A stretch of 64,000 nucleotides of DNA, from positions 62,001-126,000 of the forward strand of contig VCJN01001942.1 in assembly GCA_006384855.1 (NCBI GenBank), read 5' to 3'. The notes below the pieces were generated by a model. That model had not been told where the DNA came from. It did no database searches and worked only from the letters and a program-made list of their open reading frames with translations. This document shows, piece after piece, positions 51,793 through 62,825 of this stretch; the stretch's first letter is position 1; each line of letters begins with the position of its first letter. Both the position numbers and the translations under genes were made by a program. This DNA comes from Tetraselmis striata (lineage: Eukaryota; Chlorophyta; Chlorodendrophyceae; Chlorodendrales; Chlorodendraceae).

Positions 51793-53322
51793 ATGCCGGT
51801 CCAAAAGCGCGCCGGCGGAGGAGGCTTGCAGGTTGCGACGCCCGCTGGAGCGCTGCACTGGGGTGATAGCCTGGTTGTCGAGTGGCAGGGTGGCACCCGC
51901 TCCGCGTCCGTCGACGTCTGCGTTTACTGCCAGCCGGCCGAACGGACGTCGCGAGCGGTGGTGGTAGCCGCGCAAAGCACGCTGCGTAACGCGGGCCAGG
52001 CGGAGCTGGAGCTGCCCGCGCTCCCCCCTCGCTGTGTTACTGATCAAGCTAATGACGCTGCCTATGCGTGCTGGGCCACCGTCAGTACCGGCGCCCAGAC
52101 GGTCGAGTCCGGGCGCTTCTCGGTCATGCAGCGGGGCTCCTTCAACCTGCAGCTGAAACCAGTCAAGATTTACCGATCGTCACGGGAGGCGGTGGTGCGC
52201 TGGGCCACTGTGGGGCTGCCCTTCATTCCCGCCGTCAGTGTGAAGCTGTACAATTCCACCACTGGGGTGACGGTGGGCAAGGCGACGCAGGCAAACGGCG
52301 GGCGCGCCATCCTGCAGCTGCCGTCCGACGCCGCGCTAGGGCCGCACTACTTCGCGACTGTGACGTCACTCCGCGCAGCGCACGTGATGAAGGAGCAGTT
52401 CCACGGGATGACCGATGAGGTAGTACTCACGGACGACCCACCGCCGCCGCGGGGGCCAGCAGGCTGGCAGTCTGCCTACTTGTCCGACGCCCCGGATGAA
52501 GTGGGTCTCAGGAGGGTGTACGGCCGGGAGAGCGCGGCCGCTGCTAAAGCCGCGCGTAAAGCGCCTGACGTAGACGGACAAGGGCAGCGCCCTCAGGTCG
52601 ACCCACGCCTCGAGAAGCCTGTGAGCGAGGTTGCCAATGCACGCCGCAAGGATCCCGTGAGCGAGGTCGCCGCTCCGCGCCGCCAGAAGCCTGTAGGCGA
52701 GGTCGCCGGCCTATGCGGTGAGAGGCCCGAAAAGAAGGTTGCGGATGTCCGCAGCGGCAGTCGACTACAGGCACAGCGACGCCCGCGGCCCTCCAACCAG
52801 GAGGAGCTGCTGCGCTTGGTTGCCGCCGCGCAGGAGTCCAGCGCTCAGGGCGACTCGGAGGCCAGCAAGTTGCTCCTGGAGCAGATGCAGCAGTTGATGC
52901 TCAACAACTGCTATGCAGCCGTGCCCGCAAATGTGGGCAGTAAGAACGCTCGTGCCCACGACGACCGGCCGCCCAGTCCCACTGGAGTGTTTGACTTTGA
53001 CCAGGCATCCCTCGGCTCCTCCTGTGAGTCGTCGCCCTCTTCTTCGGCCTGCGATCGCCAGCATGATGATGCGCAGCGCGCGCTGCACCGACCGGGAGGC
53101 TTCGACATGTGGAACCAGGCCCTGCTGGGCCCCAGCTGCTTACCACCGATCATCTCTGCAAAGCACCACCTGGTGAAGCGAGCCACGCCCAGCCTGCAGA
53201 AACGCCTGCAGGATGCCATCATTGCTGGGAATGTGGTGGACTTTACGGAATACGGCGTCATGTATGGCGAACAGGTTCCGAACAAGATCAACCACGACAT
53301 GCCGGTGGCCATCCTCATGTGA
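51793..53322 (+). CDS. Unidentified protein with beta-sandwich-like N-terminal modules
   Basis: Intronless, 509 residues, not recognised. Residues about 10-215 read like two beta-sandwich modules: HWGDSLVVEWQGGT, and later SSREAVVRWATVGLPFIPAV then VKLYNSTTGVTV. They recall the Ser/Thr-rich GPI-anchored (Kre9-like) domain, but there is no signal peptide or GPI signal, so that is only a resemblance. Residues about 270-320 contain an imperfect repeat (EKPVSEVANARR, DPVSEVAAPRR, KPVGEVAG, EKKVADV). A helical Glu/Gln/Leu segment follows (EELLRLVAAAQESS ... LLLEQMQQLML), then a low-complexity Ser/Asp region and a C terminus ending MPVAILM. TGTAA at 53427-53431 is about 105 bp past the stop. Confidence 0.7.
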   Translation: MPVQKRAGGGGLQVATPAGALHWGDSLVVEWQGGTRSASVDVCVYCQPAERTSRAVVVAAQSTLRNAGQAELELPALPPRCVTDQANDAAYACWATVSTGAQTVESGRFSVMQRGSFNLQLKPVKIYRSSREAVVRWATVGLPFIPAVSVKLYNSTTGVTVGKATQANGGRAILQLPSDAALGPHYFATVTSLRAAHVMKEQFHGMTDEVVLTDDPPPPRGPAGWQSAYLSDAPDEVGLRRVYGRESAAAAKAARKAPDVDGQGQRPQVDPRLEKPVSEVANARRKDPVSEVAAPRRQKPVGEVAGLCGERPEKKVADVRSGSRLQAQRRPRPSNQEELLRLVAAAQESSAQGDSEASKLLLEQMQQLMLNNCYAAVPANVGSKNARAHDDRPPSPTGVFDFDQASLGSSCESSPSSSACDRQHDDAQRALHRPGGFDMWNQALLGPSCLPPIISAKHHLVKRATPSLQKRLQDAIIAGNVVDFTEYGVMYGEQVPNKINHDMPVAILM

Positions 53323-53426
53323 GAGGGCTGCTAGAAAAACAGGGGTTACAACCAAGATAAGCCGATGTGTTGAGGATCTCCCGTCTTTGTCCACCATGTA
53401 CTTATTGCTCAACCAGGGCTCACCAA

Positions 53427-53466
53427 TGTAACAGTGCGGTGCACCAAATTGCCGGTGTTTCTTACA
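53427..53466. terminator. Convergent poly(A) signals
   Basis: TGTAA on the plus strand at 53427-53431 serves the 51793 gene. TTACA at 53462-53466 (TGTAA on minus) lies about 47 bp past the NFU stop. The two transcripts probably end within, and may overlap in, the 190-bp gap. Confidence 0.5.
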
Positions 53467-53512
53467 AAAAAATCAGCTGAACGGATCGGAAGGAGTAGCG
53501 AATTTGTGCACC

Positions 53513-54379
53513 CTACTCCTGGAATTCCACCGTGGCGATGGTTGGGAACTTGTCCTTGATGGCTGCCTGGACACCCTGGGCGATGGGCGGAGGGCCGGAG
53601 AACTGCACGAAGCAGACCTCGCCCTTAACCGACAGCACATTGACGCTGCCGCCGTAGGCGGTAATGGCGGGCCTCAGCATCTCCAGGTGCTCGTTGACCG
53701 TGTCCACAGTGACGGGCTCCTCGGCGCGGCCGACCTGCAGCACCTGCGTGACCTTGTCCCCAAACGCCGCCCGCAGCGCCTGCTCAATGCCCATCTTCAT
53801 GGTGGCGGTGGAGGACGGGCAGGAGCCGCAGGCGCCTTGCAGCTCCACCATGACCACGCCGTTGGAGATGCCGGCCACGGCACAGTTGCCGCCGTCAGCC
53901 ACCAGGTACGGCCTGACCTTGTCCAGCACCTGCAAGCAACGGATGTGGACATAATCCGCGTCTAAATATATTGCTCTGCATATGATTGCTTGCAGGTGGT
54001 GCTGAGGGCTGCATGTGCGGCGTAGGATTTGCGGCAGAGGCGCACACCTTGTCGGCGTTCTCTGTGGTGAGCTCCAGCGACCCGTCCACCTGGCTGGCTG
54101 CGTCTTCGACGGAGCGATGCACGTTGGCCTGACTGAAAGGGCTGCTAACCTGGCCGGCATCTCTTGCCTGTTGTGTGTTGGCACAGGCAGCGCATCACAC
54201 TGAGCACAGCATCCAGCGGCGATGGTTCCCCGGGCACCCTCAGATAAGTGCCACCAGAGAGGTGCACGCACCATGTACGCGTCATCGCCCGCAGCGCCGC
54301 GAACCGTGAGAGACGGCCTTGCGGGGCTCATGGCCTTCAGGCACGCGCCAAGCGCTGCCCGGGGAGCTTTGACCTGCAT
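53513..54379 (-). CDS. NFU: Plastid-type NFU iron-sulfur scaffold protein
   Basis: Scaffold that carries and hands over Fe-S clusters, in the chloroplast for this two-domain type. The last exon (53513-53929) encodes VLDKVRPYLVADGGN and the CxxC-bearing GACGSCPSSTATMKMGIE, the canonical NifU C-terminal domain with its two cluster-binding cysteines. A second NifU-like domain without CxxC follows (VDTVNEHLEMLRPAITAYGG ... VEFQE), as in plant NFU1-3. A 42-nt exon (54048-54089) encodes VDGSLELTTENADK and joins in phase 0, matching the usual LELT-EN-KVLD motif. A probable first exon (54272-54379, 36 residues) is basic and Ala-rich like a transit peptide. The first intron and start are less certain; the 318-codon frame back to 54469 reads through introns. 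Confidence 0.88.
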   Translation of the reverse strand: MQVKAPRAALGACLKAMSPARPSLTVRGAAGDDAYMVRAPLWWHLSEGARGTIAAGCCAQCDALPVPTHNRQEMPARLAALSVRPTCIAPSKTQPARWTGRWSSPQRTPTRCAPLPQILRRTCSPQHHLQAIICRAIYLDADYVHIRCLQVLDKVRPYLVADGGNCAVAGISNGVVMVELQGACGSCPSSTATMKMGIEQALRAAFGDKVTQVLQVGRAEEPVTVDTVNEHLEMLRPAITAYGGSVNVLSVKGEVCFVQFSGPPPIAQGVQAAIKDKFPTIATVEFQE

Positions 54380-57300
54380 GTTACGTGGCCTCAGCACTCC
54401 AAGATACACGCTGCTACCGCAAACATCATTCCGCAGCACGCGTGTCCACTGCATCACTTCAGGTGACATACAGCAGATAGTACTTTCAGGCCCTCAGGCC
54501 TAATCGCACCTTGCCTCCCAACACGCCACTCTTATCACCCTGTGCGGCCAGCCGCCCAGCAGCAGCGCGGGTTGTCGCGAAAATCATCGCGGCAGGCATC
54601 CTTGTGACCGATACAGCTTTCGCGTGCTCTGCAGCGTACTGGTAGTGGTATGAGGATGCAGGAGGGCGGGTGCTTCGTATGTTGGCCAGCGCAGCAGCTG
54701 TTTGTTCACGCTACTGACGCGAAAGAGAACCCAAAGCGTAGGGGCGGAAGGGCCTCCTCGCCAGTGTCACGCTGAGATTCTGAAGAGGCTGGACACAGCA
54801 CGGAGGGTGCTGCGGGGGCTGGCTGTGATTGATAGTGGCCTTGTGGGGGGAAGGTGGCTGTACGGACAACTCGATATTATTCCTTCTCGGGCGGAGTGCG
54901 GCTTCGGTCGCGGGCGGGAGCGATATTTTTAATCAGTAGTATCTCATGCTCGTACAGGTGGGTCGACGAGCGCGCAGCGGGCATCTCAGGGTCGCTACAA
55001 CAAGTATCTGGTACAAGGTACCAGGAGGTACAGGTACTAGTACTGGTGTGAATGACAAAAGGCCATGAGTAACAAATCCACCGCAAAAAATGGTTCAGTT
55101 GTAACAAATTTCAAATTTCATATAATGAAGAGCGCGCGGCCCTGTCCTCGGGTCGTGGATCAGGACCCGGCGACGGGCAGTGCATTATTGGTTGATGGCA
55201 ACACCTAAACGGCCGTCGTAGAGACGCTGCAAGGTTTCACTGGTGCCAGTCCTGTCCCGGGGGCGAAAAAAAACACCCAGTGCACGTGGATATACTGCCA
55301 AATTGTATATCAAGAACATGTCAGCGTGCAGCGTCAACATAGCGAACGAAACAACGCGAGACCCGTCAGTCGGCTGGCCGATGACGCTCTATCCATATTA
55401 GTGTTATGGGTTTTAATGCCCCGACTGCGTATAATGGGTGGTATATTTTTTTAGTATAATGGGTGGTTTTTCTTGCGACGTGAATACGGAGGAAGCTCGA
55501 GTATGGCCTTTGGTCCACTCCCCTGGCATTTCCCACGCTACAACCGCGGCGTTTTTGCTATCACTATTGCTTTGTATCGCTCACTACTTCTTTGTATTCC
55601 TCCAATACACTGACTAATAATATACACGGCATGCATGGCCACGGGCGACGCTCATCGAGTGACTTATCGCGGCCACAGCAGCAATTGTCTTCGTAAAAGT
55701 ACCACTCCAGAACTTTCAGAAATGTTGCATTGTGGGCAATAGTAATACTGCAGTCGGCATCTACATGGATGGCCGGTGAGTCCGTGACGACTATTAGTCG
55801 CTATTAGTACGTATACGGGGTAGACTTGGGACGAATGGACGATAGCTTGCTAATTGCTATCCGATATTACACCCCTACACATAAGTCCGGGTTTTGCATT
55901 TTCAATCGCAAAGCGCATGCACGGGCGAGGATAACGCCGGCTGCATGTGCATACATGCTAACTACAGTGGGAATAGTTCGGGCGAACGCCTATTGTGCGC
56001 TTTATACCCACCCGCGCGACAACACGACCATTTGTGGGCGCCCTTTCAAAAACGCGAAATCAATGCATGATGCGTTGGCGCCAGAAAGTTGTGGGTTGCG
56101 CCAACCGTCCAAACCTATGGAAATTGCGGCACTCGTCGCACCAAACTCGGTGGATACGGCCCTTGGCATAAGTTGCACACACTGTGCGTGTAGGCCACTG
56201 AAAGCATGTCGCTATAGGCACGACGTGACACCCCAACGACAAGTTGGCCACTGTGGGGAGCAGTTTTGGGGTGAAAATGCTGATGTTTCTGTGGCGACCG
56301 CACGTAGGAGAGGCGCTCGATGGCCCCCTTGGTGTAGGGCAATGCTCTACTATGGGGGCGCGTGGTGGAATGCCAGTTGCACCGTTTCGTGGGCGGGGTG
56401 GCGCGGTAGGGGCGTGGATTTTGATTAATAACATGAAATTCCTTGAAAAATGCTGTGGAAAATGGCATTTTGGCTGGTAGATGTGTGTATCGCTAGGAGG
56501 TGGCACATGCCAATTGTTGGTGTCCGTGGTCATCCACATACATAACTCTCTCGCGCAACTGAGTATGGGGCTTAGACACGCACTTGGCGCAAAGCCACGA
56601 GCCCGATATGGGTGGGCACATGAGGCAGTGAGGGGCAACTTGGATGATCATCTTTGGGGGATTTTTTTCCGGGGACCCAAAATTCGATTTTTGATTTTGG
56701 AAGATTGGTTTCGACGTAGATTTGAACGAGGAATTGCGTGGTATTTTTTGTAAGTTTTTTCTGAGCAAACCCTGAGAAGGTATAGCGTTTCAAAGTCAAT
56801 GGGGTATTGCTGCGCGTGGCCGACACTGATGCCATGCCAGTATTGCAACGCGACATGTACTGGCCGCCGCCCACACGGCTGCACCCCAACCAAATGCACC
56901 CGAGCCCCTCGCCAATGTGTTTCCTCACGCGTTCATGGCCATCCCGCCGTTTGGTTGTCTATTCACGCGCGTCGGCGTGTGCGTGATACCGACCCCGGTT
57001 TTGGTGCAGTTGCACGCGACGCCCATCCACGCACCAAGTGCAGCGTGATTCCCTAGTCAAAGGTCTTTAAGCTTCGGTTTCAGCCCCTCATCATGCAGGT
57101 TTTATAAAACCCTCTGAGATTCCAGGGTTTCATCTCATATGCCCTACGTTCAGGTACCCTAGACTTCTGAAGTCTTGAGACTGCCGAAAAGGGACCCCAA
57201 ACTTATGTGCAGGGGTGTATAATACATAGAGGTATATTGTTCTAGTTCATGAATGTAGAATAGCACAGCATTGCCGTAAAACTCTACACAGGAGAGTGAA

Positions 57301-59030
57301 AGATTTTGACTTCTAGGCAGCATTACTGGCATCACCAACATCACGTACTGCTGGCGAATTAGTACGGTGGGTACCTTACTAATGTCTAGCTAGTAGAAAC
57401 AGACTGATATAAATCATAATCATTATCAGTTATATCATTATCATCATCACAGACAACCAAGCAGCAGGATAATATATGAATTCTTTTCTAGACAAAAGTG
57501 AGTACCGGCATCACGCGCGCGCCGGTCACACTACTCTAACTGTCTGCTAAAACACAGGCAGCCGCATTGCAGTAGTAGATATCGCATCACTGCATAATAA
57601 AAATTAATAGTAACTTTCGCGTCACATAATTGGAAGTTATGGCGGCTTTACATATGATGAAGCCCTGATGAACCCACCTTTGGTCTGGACGGCGATGCCC
57701 CTTACCCGCCAGTCCATCATTGCTTGTCGTGACCAACGGTTTTAAATAAAATGTCAGATATTCTTAGCTGGCTGGGGCAAATATCAGATAACGCAATTAT
57801 TATTGCTAAACTATAAAAGCTATCATCGCCCACCACTTCGTATCGCCCCATTCAAAGACATGGCCAGAGCTGCTAGTTGACAAATGATAATATGCCGAGC
57901 GGATGAGGACATATTGTGACGAGCTGCTTCTTGCACAACATGCTGCAAATGGATATTACTATGACACATGCTTTCTATAGCAGCTACTGACTAATGATAT
58001 TAATTTGATTGCTGCATTGTGACGCATGCTGCTCCTACTCGCTCGTGTAATATATTTATTATATGATTTCACATTCAATTATTTGGCCATGCATGAATGC
58101 TGGTATTTTACTTATCCCCAATGACTCGATGAAAGACAAGATATCAAGTTATTATTTGTGTCATCAGGATGTCAAGGAGTGAATTAGCGGTCACCAGGAT
58201 GAGAATGAATCAACATATATCAATGCCTAATACTATTAATGCGCTACTTAGATTTTAAAAACCTCGGCAATATCATTTTAAGATTATCGCGTCAGTATAA
58301 GAATCCCTTGTTGATAACTTTATACATGTAGTCGCATATGCTTGCTCATTACAAGCCTATGAAACGCATCATCAGTGTTGATCCGGACATATGTCTCCGC
58401 GCCCCGCCCGGCATGAATGTCGGGACGTGTAGATGATATATTATTTCTTGCTTCATTGGAAACCTGTGCTGATGATGGGCGGTTTTCGAGTTTTAATCTT
58501 AAGATTTTACTTGTAATGTATATGTCAACATCCATGTGGACGGACATGCGGCCCATGTGTACACGGAGCGGTCCATGTGGACATGGAGCCTTTGTTGACC
58601 CATGTCCACATGTTTGTACTATGTACACATGGAGCAATCCGGGTCATATCCGTGTGGACATGGGCCGTATGTCGGCCCATGTCCACACCGGTCGACCCAT
58701 TTTAGCAGAGAACGGTTGTCGCGCCCCATGTTCAAATGGGCCGCGCTGGGCAAGCCCGTCTGCACATGGCCACAGCGCGCGGTGGCGGGTAAGAATAATA
58801 TGCATTAATGCATCCATTTAAATATTCAATCCTTATCAATGGTTATAATGGTTACCCCGGTATTATAGACTGCATTACTGCAATATATGATGTTAATGCT
58901 CCCGCACAATCCACATGACGCGTGTATTGACAGTCGTCGCTATTTGGCTAATATAATAATGAAAGGACTACTATTGGCTACTCTAGCATCGTGACAAGAT
59001 GCATGAATTTAATCATAAACATGTATGTGC
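54380..59030. other. Long gene-poor region, AT-rich in its right half
   Basis: No supported gene. The part around 55850-57050 contains sequence related to the 3.8-5.4 kb repeat region. The motif around CGCCCCCGGGACAGGACTGG at 55246-55273 (minus) is shared with 31806-31842. From about 57150 to 58500 the base composition is strongly AT-rich with no open frame over 65 codons. A 15-bp inverted repeat lies at 58652-58688 within a cluster of CATGTGGACATG words (58529-58690). Confidence 0.5.
58652..58688. repeat. Perfect 15-bp inverted repeat, 7-nt loop
   Basis: GTGTGGACATGGGCC, spacer GTATGTC, then GGCCCATGTCCACAC. Related CCATGT-GGACATG words occur from 58529 onward. Confidence 0.9.
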
Positions 59031-59035
59031 AAGGT

Positions 59036-59106
59036 ACATCCCTTGTCCGCTCGGTAGAGCGATCGTCTCGTATGCGAGAGACCCGGGTTCGATTCCTGGC
59101 CGATGT
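59036..59106 (+). tRNA. tRNA-Thr(CGU)-like sequence, or tRNA-derived SINE head
   Basis: A perfect RNA polymerase III box B (GGTTCGATTCC, 59086-59096) sits in a T arm with a 5-bp stem (one G-U). The preceding 17 nt fold as an anticodon arm with loop CTCGTAT, U33 and anticodon CGT (59069-59071), which would read Thr ACG. The acceptor stem ACATCCC with CCGATGT has two C-C mismatches and the D arm is imperfect, so a functional tRNA is doubtful. A tRNA-like SINE head fits equally well; no clear SINE tail was found. Confidence 0.4.
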
Positions 59107-59109
59107 ATT

Positions 59110-59877
59110 TCGGCAATATCGGCCCGGCGTGTCCCGGGTTTACCCGGTTGATGCATTAGCCCTTCGGGGTTCAAATGAGGCAATGGTCTATGGGCTATGC
59201 CAGACCTACGACTGCAGTTGGCGCACGAGGTCAAGTGCTGGGGCGGCTTCGGCCGATGTCCCGGGGCGAACTTTTAATTTTACCTGTATGTGGACACAAG
59301 AACGACAAATTACGGATATATGTTATACATTTGCGAATAAATTCTTCTCAAAATACAATAATTGTGGCGTATCTACAAATATTTTACATGCTTCAAAAAT
59401 TGCTGTCCCTATTATTATTCTGATATGCTTGGTACATATGCCCAGTGGGTCCTGGGTTATTGCAGGCGCCCGCACCTGCAAATGATGCCATTGCGATGAT
59501 GCAATGTATATTGTTGATATGGTTGTGACTCGATGTATTAATAAAACGGTGTATATAAACCCTGCTTCGGGAATATATGAAAATCACATTGTGGTTAATA
59601 TTGGGCATTGCCGACCTGCAAGCGGGTTTCAAATGACAGTATTACGAACTGCTAATTGCATGCGCATCGCAATGAATATATAACAACAACATTTGGCAAT
59701 GCTTTTACCATCCAGCCAGACATTGAATTAAAGAATTGTTCGCAGTTTATGATGACTCTGTCCAGACCTACCAAAAGCCCTAGGCGAGAAAAGCAGCTCA
59801 CATCAAAGGGGTGTACTGTAAAGCTCTTGATGGGCGAGGGCATGCGCCATCAGCGAGTAAGCTTGAGTGCAACACCC
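59110..59877. other. Intergenic downstream of the kinase-like gene
   Basis: AT-rich with no supported gene. GGTTCAAATGA at about 59168 is a weak second box-B-like word. Confidence 0.4.
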
Positions 59878-61837
59878 TCAGCTCCAGAACACTGATCCCG
59901 CATCCACGGACGCCTTCGGCACACCATCCCTCTTCTTGCCAGAATCTAAACCAATCCACTCGCAAACAAGCCTGCACAGCGCCGAAAGGCAGCTGGTGCT
60001 CTGAGCTGGCGAGAGATTGAGCGGTCTGGCAGGTGCAGGCATCGGCCGGCTCACTTCTCGGGCTGTCATGGCAATGCCTCTGTCGGAAACTGATGAGGAC
60101 ACTTTCCTGACCGACCTGCAGGACAGGTTGGACGCCGACCGAGTGATGCAGCCAGAGACAGTGCTCGCAGGCGAGATGGCTTGGCTGGACGGCGCGGATG
60201 AGGAGCTGGCTGCTGGTAGCTCGATATGGGAGCAGGCATGCTTCCCCAGATCTGCCACCCACGTCCGCGAGAGGACGTAATCCGCTGTGGCGCGTTGCGG
60301 AGGATCCGCATGCATCAGCAGCTGGACCAGCACCTGCACTTCCATTGGGACGGGATCCGCCGGGTGTGCGTGCCACGTCTGGGTGCTATCATTCATGTAG
60401 TCCCACAGACGGTGCTCGATCCACTCTTGCTGCTCATCCACGCTGGCCGGATGACCCGGGCCATCTCGCATGCAGCTGGAGATCCCACGACGCCCAAAGG
60501 GCCCAGGGCGCTGCGGCCGCGCCATCGCCAGGATCATGGCGCCCAGAGCCCACATGTCGCTGGCGGGGGAGCTAGGCACTGCTCCGCGGGTGCAGGAGGC
60601 GATCTCTGGCGCGCAATACGCCGGAGAGTTCATCATCTTTGAGTCATAACAGCACGAGAAGCCGTTCAGAGACGAGCAGAGAGCGGGTTCCTGAAGCACT
60701 GCGCTCTTGATGTTGGCGGGGTTGTCCACAAGCACCGCGTCGGGGCTAACATGCTTGTGAACCATCCCCTGGCCATGCAACTTGGACAGGGTCCTCGCGA
60801 CACTGTGGCACACCACCTGGATCTCGTGAGTTGAGAGCGGGTGTGCCCGCATGGAGAGCACGGATGTCAGTGGGATGTGTGGAAACGGAACAGCCCACTG
60901 TGGCAGTCGTGGCGTTCGGAGATGTTTCCCAGCCAGGTCTTCATGGATGTCGATGCAGCTGTCGTTTGGGTGGTTGAAGTCGCTGAGATCAGCAGCCGCA
61001 GATGTAGTCGCGGTCAGGGTGCTGTCATTCAATGCAGACGATCCATTGGAGTCTCGGCGCACGGTGCTCTGAGAAGACGATGTACCTCCCCATTCAAGAA
61101 AGCTAAACATCCCCATGGATGATTTCTGGCTGGGAATGCCATCCCCTGCACACTCCTCCTCAGGTCCCGCCGGGGCCTGTTTGAAATCCGGCAGCAGCTT
61201 GCGCCTGACAGTCTGGCGAACCTCTCGGCGCCTAGGGCGGTCCCTCGGGTTGCGGATCCTCTCGGGCGAGGTGTCGCAAGGTTTATAAGGGGCCACGGGC
61301 TCCGTCGGCGTGTGGAAGGCTGCATCCTTGGAGGTACCAGCAGAGTGCTCTACCCGTTCCCGACCCTGAGACCATTGGTGCTGCAAGTGAACCGGCAGGC
61401 TGTCCATGCTACCCAGACGGTGGTGGCGGACAAGGGTGGATGCGTCGGACGCGCTCCGGTGAAGGTCACGCAGAGCGGCGACACCTCCAGGGATGGCGCG
61501 CTTCAGATTGGCGCCGCTGTGCGATCTGTCGGGGGGAGCTGGCCAAGCCTCTCGCAGCCTGTCGCGAATAGCACGCGCGACTTGTTAGTTTTTCGCAGGC
61601 GGCCATTGCTTCCGAATCGAAAGGGGCGGGACATATTTACGCTCGACTTTGTCGAGTAACATCTGATAATGGCGCTTTCGGGGCGGGGGGGGGGGGGGGG
61701 GGGGGGGTAAAGCACCTGTCCAACGTGCCGGAGATGCTGTCCAACTTCTGCCCTGAAATGGCCAACGCTGCGAGGTGGGCTTCCATCGCCGAGTCCTTCC
61801 TCTGGTGACCGGGCCCATGACTCCCTGTGGATTCCAT
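59878..61837 (-). CDS. Protein kinase-like protein lacking catalytic residues
   Basis: The main frame (61407-59878, 509 residues from its first Met) contains a kinase C-lobe. VVCHSVARTLSKLHGQGMVH leads to HKHVSPDAVLV (residues 217-227) at the HRDLKPENILL position. The catalytic Asp is His, the Lys is Ser and the Asn is Ala. No DFG is visible. YCAPE (264-268) matches the APE motif and SDMWALGAMILAM (283-295) the conserved helix F. No glycine loop or VAIK lysine is recognisable upstream. The C terminus is Ser-rich with no membrane helix. The frame is open above 61407, and an exon at 61712-61837 (MESTGSHGPGHQRKDSAMEA..., donor GTGCTTTAC) may be the true start. Probably a pseudokinase or divergent kinase; the 5' structure is uncertain. 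The first intron holds a 23-nt G run. Confidence 0.65.
61685..61707. repeat. Poly(G) tract, 23 nt
   Basis: C run on the coding strand, just downstream of the donor in the first intron of the kinase-like gene. Confidence 0.95.
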
Positions 61838-62825
61838 GTTGGCCTGTCGTGTAATTGAATTCGGTGTTGTGAGCTGTGGGCGGTTCTCGGTGGCGCCTGG
61901 AGAATCGCGGGGAAAACGAGGCTACCGTTAAAATCCGAGGCAGCGGCGTGTGCTGTGGTGACGACCCGTCAGACCACCGATTCGTCACATAGTAGCCCAG
62001 CACACCCCGACGGCAAGCATGGCATCGCCGACAGAAGTAGAGACAGTCAGATAGCAGGTTGTCGAACTTGGCTGGCGGGGTGGTCGCGACAGAACGGCGT
62101 GCTACTATGTCCGGAGCAGCGCCCAACTATCACGAATAATGTACAACACAGGATGTCGCACCGGTCTCTACGATGACGCCCCGGCCGGTCTGTAGAACTT
62201 CCGTGCCGGGACAACTGCTGCTGATATCGCGCTCACTGGAGGTTGACCTGCACCTTTCTCAGACTTCACGAGCAGCTGAATATCTCACGGCAGACTTGGC
62301 CCCGCCTTTCGGCGAGACAGCTTCAGGTGGGCTGGCCCGCTCTCTGATGAGCTTCGGCTAGGACGCTAGGGTTGCAAGCCGACTGAGAGAGCTGCCGCAG
62401 CGACGTGAGACGGTCCCGGTTTTATGTACTCGTAACGACCCCTGTTGGCCAACGGCGCCTCTGCAAACGGACCGCCCGCACGGCAGCGCGTGCAATGACT
62501 CGCAATTTTCTGTGGGTGCAACGCCGTCTGACAGGCTCACGAGTTTTGCTGACAAGTCGTCTGGAGCTTCCTGCGACGATTGCTGGCGCCCGTCGTCGTC
62601 CCACTCGCGCAGTCACTGTTGATAACCATGCGCGCCTGTCAACGGCCTTGCGCGACAACGACCGACGCGTCGGTTATTGCGCCCGGAGCGCGCAGGCTCA
62701 GCGGCGCGTACCTGTACCGTACTCGACGGGTACTGTACGAGTACCTGTTGTACTTACGGGTATCGGTAAATCGATGATACAGTAGTATACAGATTAGACT
62801 ATAAATATAGTAGGGTTGTTGGATA
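61838..62825. other. Upstream region of the kinase-like gene, no supported gene
   Basis: Short frames only. GTAC-rich words (GTACCGTACTCGACGGGTAC and similar) cluster near 62710-62760. Confidence 0.4.

Noticed and set aside
55826-56428. 200-codon ORF in the 56-kb region
   Set aside because: The residue pattern is not protein-like and the DNA resembles the dispersed repeat near 4-5 kb.
58529-58690. Clustered CATGTGGACATG words as a possible CRISPR array
   Set aside because: Spacing and orientation are irregular, the words are palindromic variants, and there are no uniform spacers; the context is eukaryotic.
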